Source: Accumulibacter sp.
GTDB taxonomy: Bacteria; Pseudomonadota; Gammaproteobacteria; Burkholderiales; Rhodocyclaceae
Length of the DNA stretch: 6,935 bases
Reading direction: 5' to 3'
Assembly (NCBI GenBank): GCA_003538495.1
Contig: DPSD01000354.1
Coordinates: 1-6,935, forward strand
The notes beneath the pieces were generated by a model. The model saw only the letters and a program-made list of their open reading frames with translations, had not been told where the DNA came from and ran no database searches. Positions 5,250-6,935 of this stretch are shown piece by piece. The translations under genes were made by a program, and so were the position numbers. Position 1 is the stretch's first letter. Every line of letters starts with the position of its first letter.

Positions 5250-6935
5250 ATGCCTGAAACTCACCCGTTCGTCCATCTTCGCTTGCACAGCGAGTACTCG
5301 GTCACCGACGGCATAGTTCGTCTCGGCGATGCGGTCGGCGCCGCCGTTCGTTACCAGATGCCGGCGCTGGCGCTGACCGACCTGGCCAATGTCTTCGGTC
5401 TGGTCAAGTTCTACTCGGCGGCGCGCTACCAGGGGATCAAGCCGGTGCTCGGCTGCGATGTCTTGATCGCCAACGAGGCCGACCCCGACCGTCCCTGTCG
5501 CCTGCTGCTGCTGGTGCGCTCAAGGCAAGGCTATCTGCAGCTCTGCGAGCTGCTGTCGCGCGCCTACCTGGCGCCGCGGGTCCGCGGACGCGCCGAGATC
5601 AGCCGCCGGATGCTGCACGAGGTCGGCGTGGACGGGCTGATCGCGCTCTCCGGCGCGGCGGCCGGCGACGTCGGCGAAGCGCTGCTGCAGGGCAATGTCG
5701 AACAGGCAGCGCTGCGCGCGCAGCGCTGGCAGGCGCTGTTCCCCGACGCTTTCTACCTGGAAGTGCAGCGCTACGGGCAAGCGCAACAGGAGTTTCTGGT
5801 CAGCAGCACGGCCGACCTCGCGGCCGAGCTGGAGTTGCCGCTGGTCGCCACGCATCCGATCCAGTTTCTCGAACGCGACGACTTCAAGGCACACGAGGCG
5901 CGGGTGTGCATCGCCGAAGGTCATATGCTCGGCGACGCCCGGCGGCCCCGCTTGTACACCGAGGAACAGTACTTCAAGTCGACCGAGGAAATGGTCGCGC
6001 TGTTTGCCGACCTCCCCGAAGCGCTCGAGAACTCGGTCGAAATCGCCCAGCGCTGCAACCTCGAGATTACCCTCGGCAAGAGCTATCTGCCCGATTTTCC
6101 GACCCCGGCAGGCATGACGCTGGCCGATTTTCTCCGCCAGCAGGCGGTCGAGGGGCTGGAAACCCGCCTGCAGCAGCTGTTCCCCGACGCCACTGAACGG
6201 GCGGCGCAGCGGCCGCCCTACGACGCACGCCTGCAGCTCGAAACCGACACCATCGTGCAGATGGGATTCCCGGGCTACTTTCTGATCGTCGCCGATTTCA
6301 TCGGCTGGGCCAGGAAGAATGGCTGTCCGGTCGGGCCGGGACGAGGCTCGGGCGCCGGTTCGGTGGTCGCTTACGCACTGGCAATCACCGACCTCGACCC
6401 GCTGCGCTACGCGCTGCTCTTCGAGCGCTTCCTCAACCCGGAACGGGTGTCGATGCCCGACTTCGACATCGACTTCTGCCAGGACAACCGTTGGCGGGTG
6501 ATCGAATACGTGCGCCAGAGGTACGGGCCGGCGGCGGTATCGCAGATCGTCACTTTCGGCACCATGTCGTCGAAAGCGGTGATCCGCGACGTCGGACGGG
6601 TGCTGGATCTGCCGTACAACTTCTGCGACCAGCTCTCCAAGCTGATTCCGGTCGAGACCAACAAGCCGCTGTCGCTGGACAAGGCGATCGCCGCCGAGCC
6701 CCAGCTCAAGGCCAGGATCGACGACGACGAGGAGGTCAGGGACCTCTTCGCCCTCGCCGCCCGCCTCGAAGACCTGACCCGCAACGTCGGCATGCACGCT
6801 GGTGGCGTGCTGATCGCCCCCGGCAAGCTGACCGACTTCTGTCCGGTCTATTCTGCCGACGGCGGGTCGGTGGTTTCGCAGTACGACAAGGACGACGTCG
6901 AGAAGGTCGGCCTGGTGAAGTTCGACTTCCTCGGC
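5250..6935 (+). CDS. dnaE: DNA polymerase III alpha subunit (replicative polymerase), 3' end missing
   Basis: Catalytic subunit of the chromosomal replicase. The frame is open for 562 codons to the window edge; full DnaE is about 1160 residues, so roughly half is present. The N-terminal PHP domain starts FVHLRLHSEYSVTDG (7-21) and continues PALALTDLANVFGLVKFY. The polymerase core shows GPGRGSGAGS (362-371), LLFERFLNPERVSMPDFDIDF with active-site aspartates D406 and D408, TFGTMSSKAVIRDVGRVL, and GMHAGGVLIAP. The last visible residues KFDFLG include D559, probably the third catalytic aspartate (E. coli D555). Colinear resemblance to E. coli DnaE is strong throughout. PHP metal ligands are degenerate (R11 in HLRLHS, L45 in TDLAN), as in proteobacterial DnaE that relies on a separate DnaQ proofreader. 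Start ATG 5250 is set by the family N-terminus. The GGCGGG directly before it is too close to act as a Shine-Dalgarno. An ATG at 5242 is out of frame. Confidence 0.95.
   Translation, partial: MPETHPFVHLRLHSEYSVTDGIVRLGDAVGAAVRYQMPALALTDLANVFGLVKFYSAARYQGIKPVLGCDVLIANEADPDRPCRLLLLVRSRQGYLQLCELLSRAYLAPRVRGRAEISRRMLHEVGVDGLIALSGAAAGDVGEALLQGNVEQAALRAQRWQALFPDAFYLEVQRYGQAQQEFLVSSTADLAAELELPLVATHPIQFLERDDFKAHEARVCIAEGHMLGDARRPRLYTEEQYFKSTEEMVALFADLPEALENSVEIAQRCNLEITLGKSYLPDFPTPAGMTLADFLRQQAVEGLETRLQQLFPDATERAAQRPPYDARLQLETDTIVQMGFPGYFLIVADFIGWARKNGCPVGPGRGSGAGSVVAYALAITDLDPLRYALLFERFLNPERVSMPDFDIDFCQDNRWRVIEYVRQRYGPAAVSQIVTFGTMSSKAVIRDVGRVLDLPYNFCDQLSKLIPVETNKPLSLDKAIAAEPQLKARIDDDEEVRDLFALAARLEDLTRNVGMHAGGVLIAPGKLTDFCPVYSADGGSVVSQYDKDDVEKVGLVKFDFLG

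Noticed and set aside
5520..6797. 425-codon open frame on the - strand inside dnaE
   Set aside because: It lies wholly opposite a well-supported dnaE frame; its composition (rich in Arg, Gln, Asp, Val, Leu and His) is typical of antisense frames in GC-rich genes, and no family motif is visible.

Overview
The window is a GC-rich, gene-dense stretch of bacterial chromosome with every gene on the + strand. The UvrD and DnaE sequences look proteobacterial. The gene style, with a DnaE of the degenerate-PHP type and a short ParA-like ATPase next to dnaE, suggests a betaproteobacterium, possibly of the Rhodocyclales (Dechloromonas, Propionivibrio or Accumulibacter-like). That placement comes from general resemblance and no database search was made.

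Layout: (1) 1-2016 is the 3' part of a UvrD-type DNA helicase gene whose first ~60 codons, including Walker A, lie before the window. (2) 2017-2243 is a non-coding gap of 227 bases with a perfect 9-base DnaA-box match, a weak hairpin followed by six T's, a candidate sigma70 promoter and a strong Shine-Dalgarno sequence. (3) 2244-5175 is a tightly packed three-gene unit: a QorA-type NADPH:quinone oxidoreductase, a membrane-anchored TAXI-family substrate-binding protein and a short ParA/MinD-like ATPase. The junctions overlap by 1 base (TGATG) and 4 bases (ATGA), so the genes are probably co-transcribed and translationally coupled. (4) 5176-5249 is a 74-base GC-rich gap with a fold-back and a good -10 box (TAAAAT). 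(5) 5250-6935 is the first 562 codons of dnaE, the DNA polymerase III alpha subunit, still open at the window edge.

The outer genes are core replication and repair functions. The middle unit is the least understood part. A TAXI-type receptor domain held in the membrane at both ends, with a cytoplasmic tail and no TRAP permease gene beside it, is coupled to a ParA-like ATPase that has no ParB partner beside it. A functional link between the two is an inference from overlap only. The other notable points are the -10 box placed so that dnaE mRNA may be leaderless, and the isolated DnaA box downstream of uvrD. No RNA genes, insertion sequences, CRISPR arrays or phage genes were seen.
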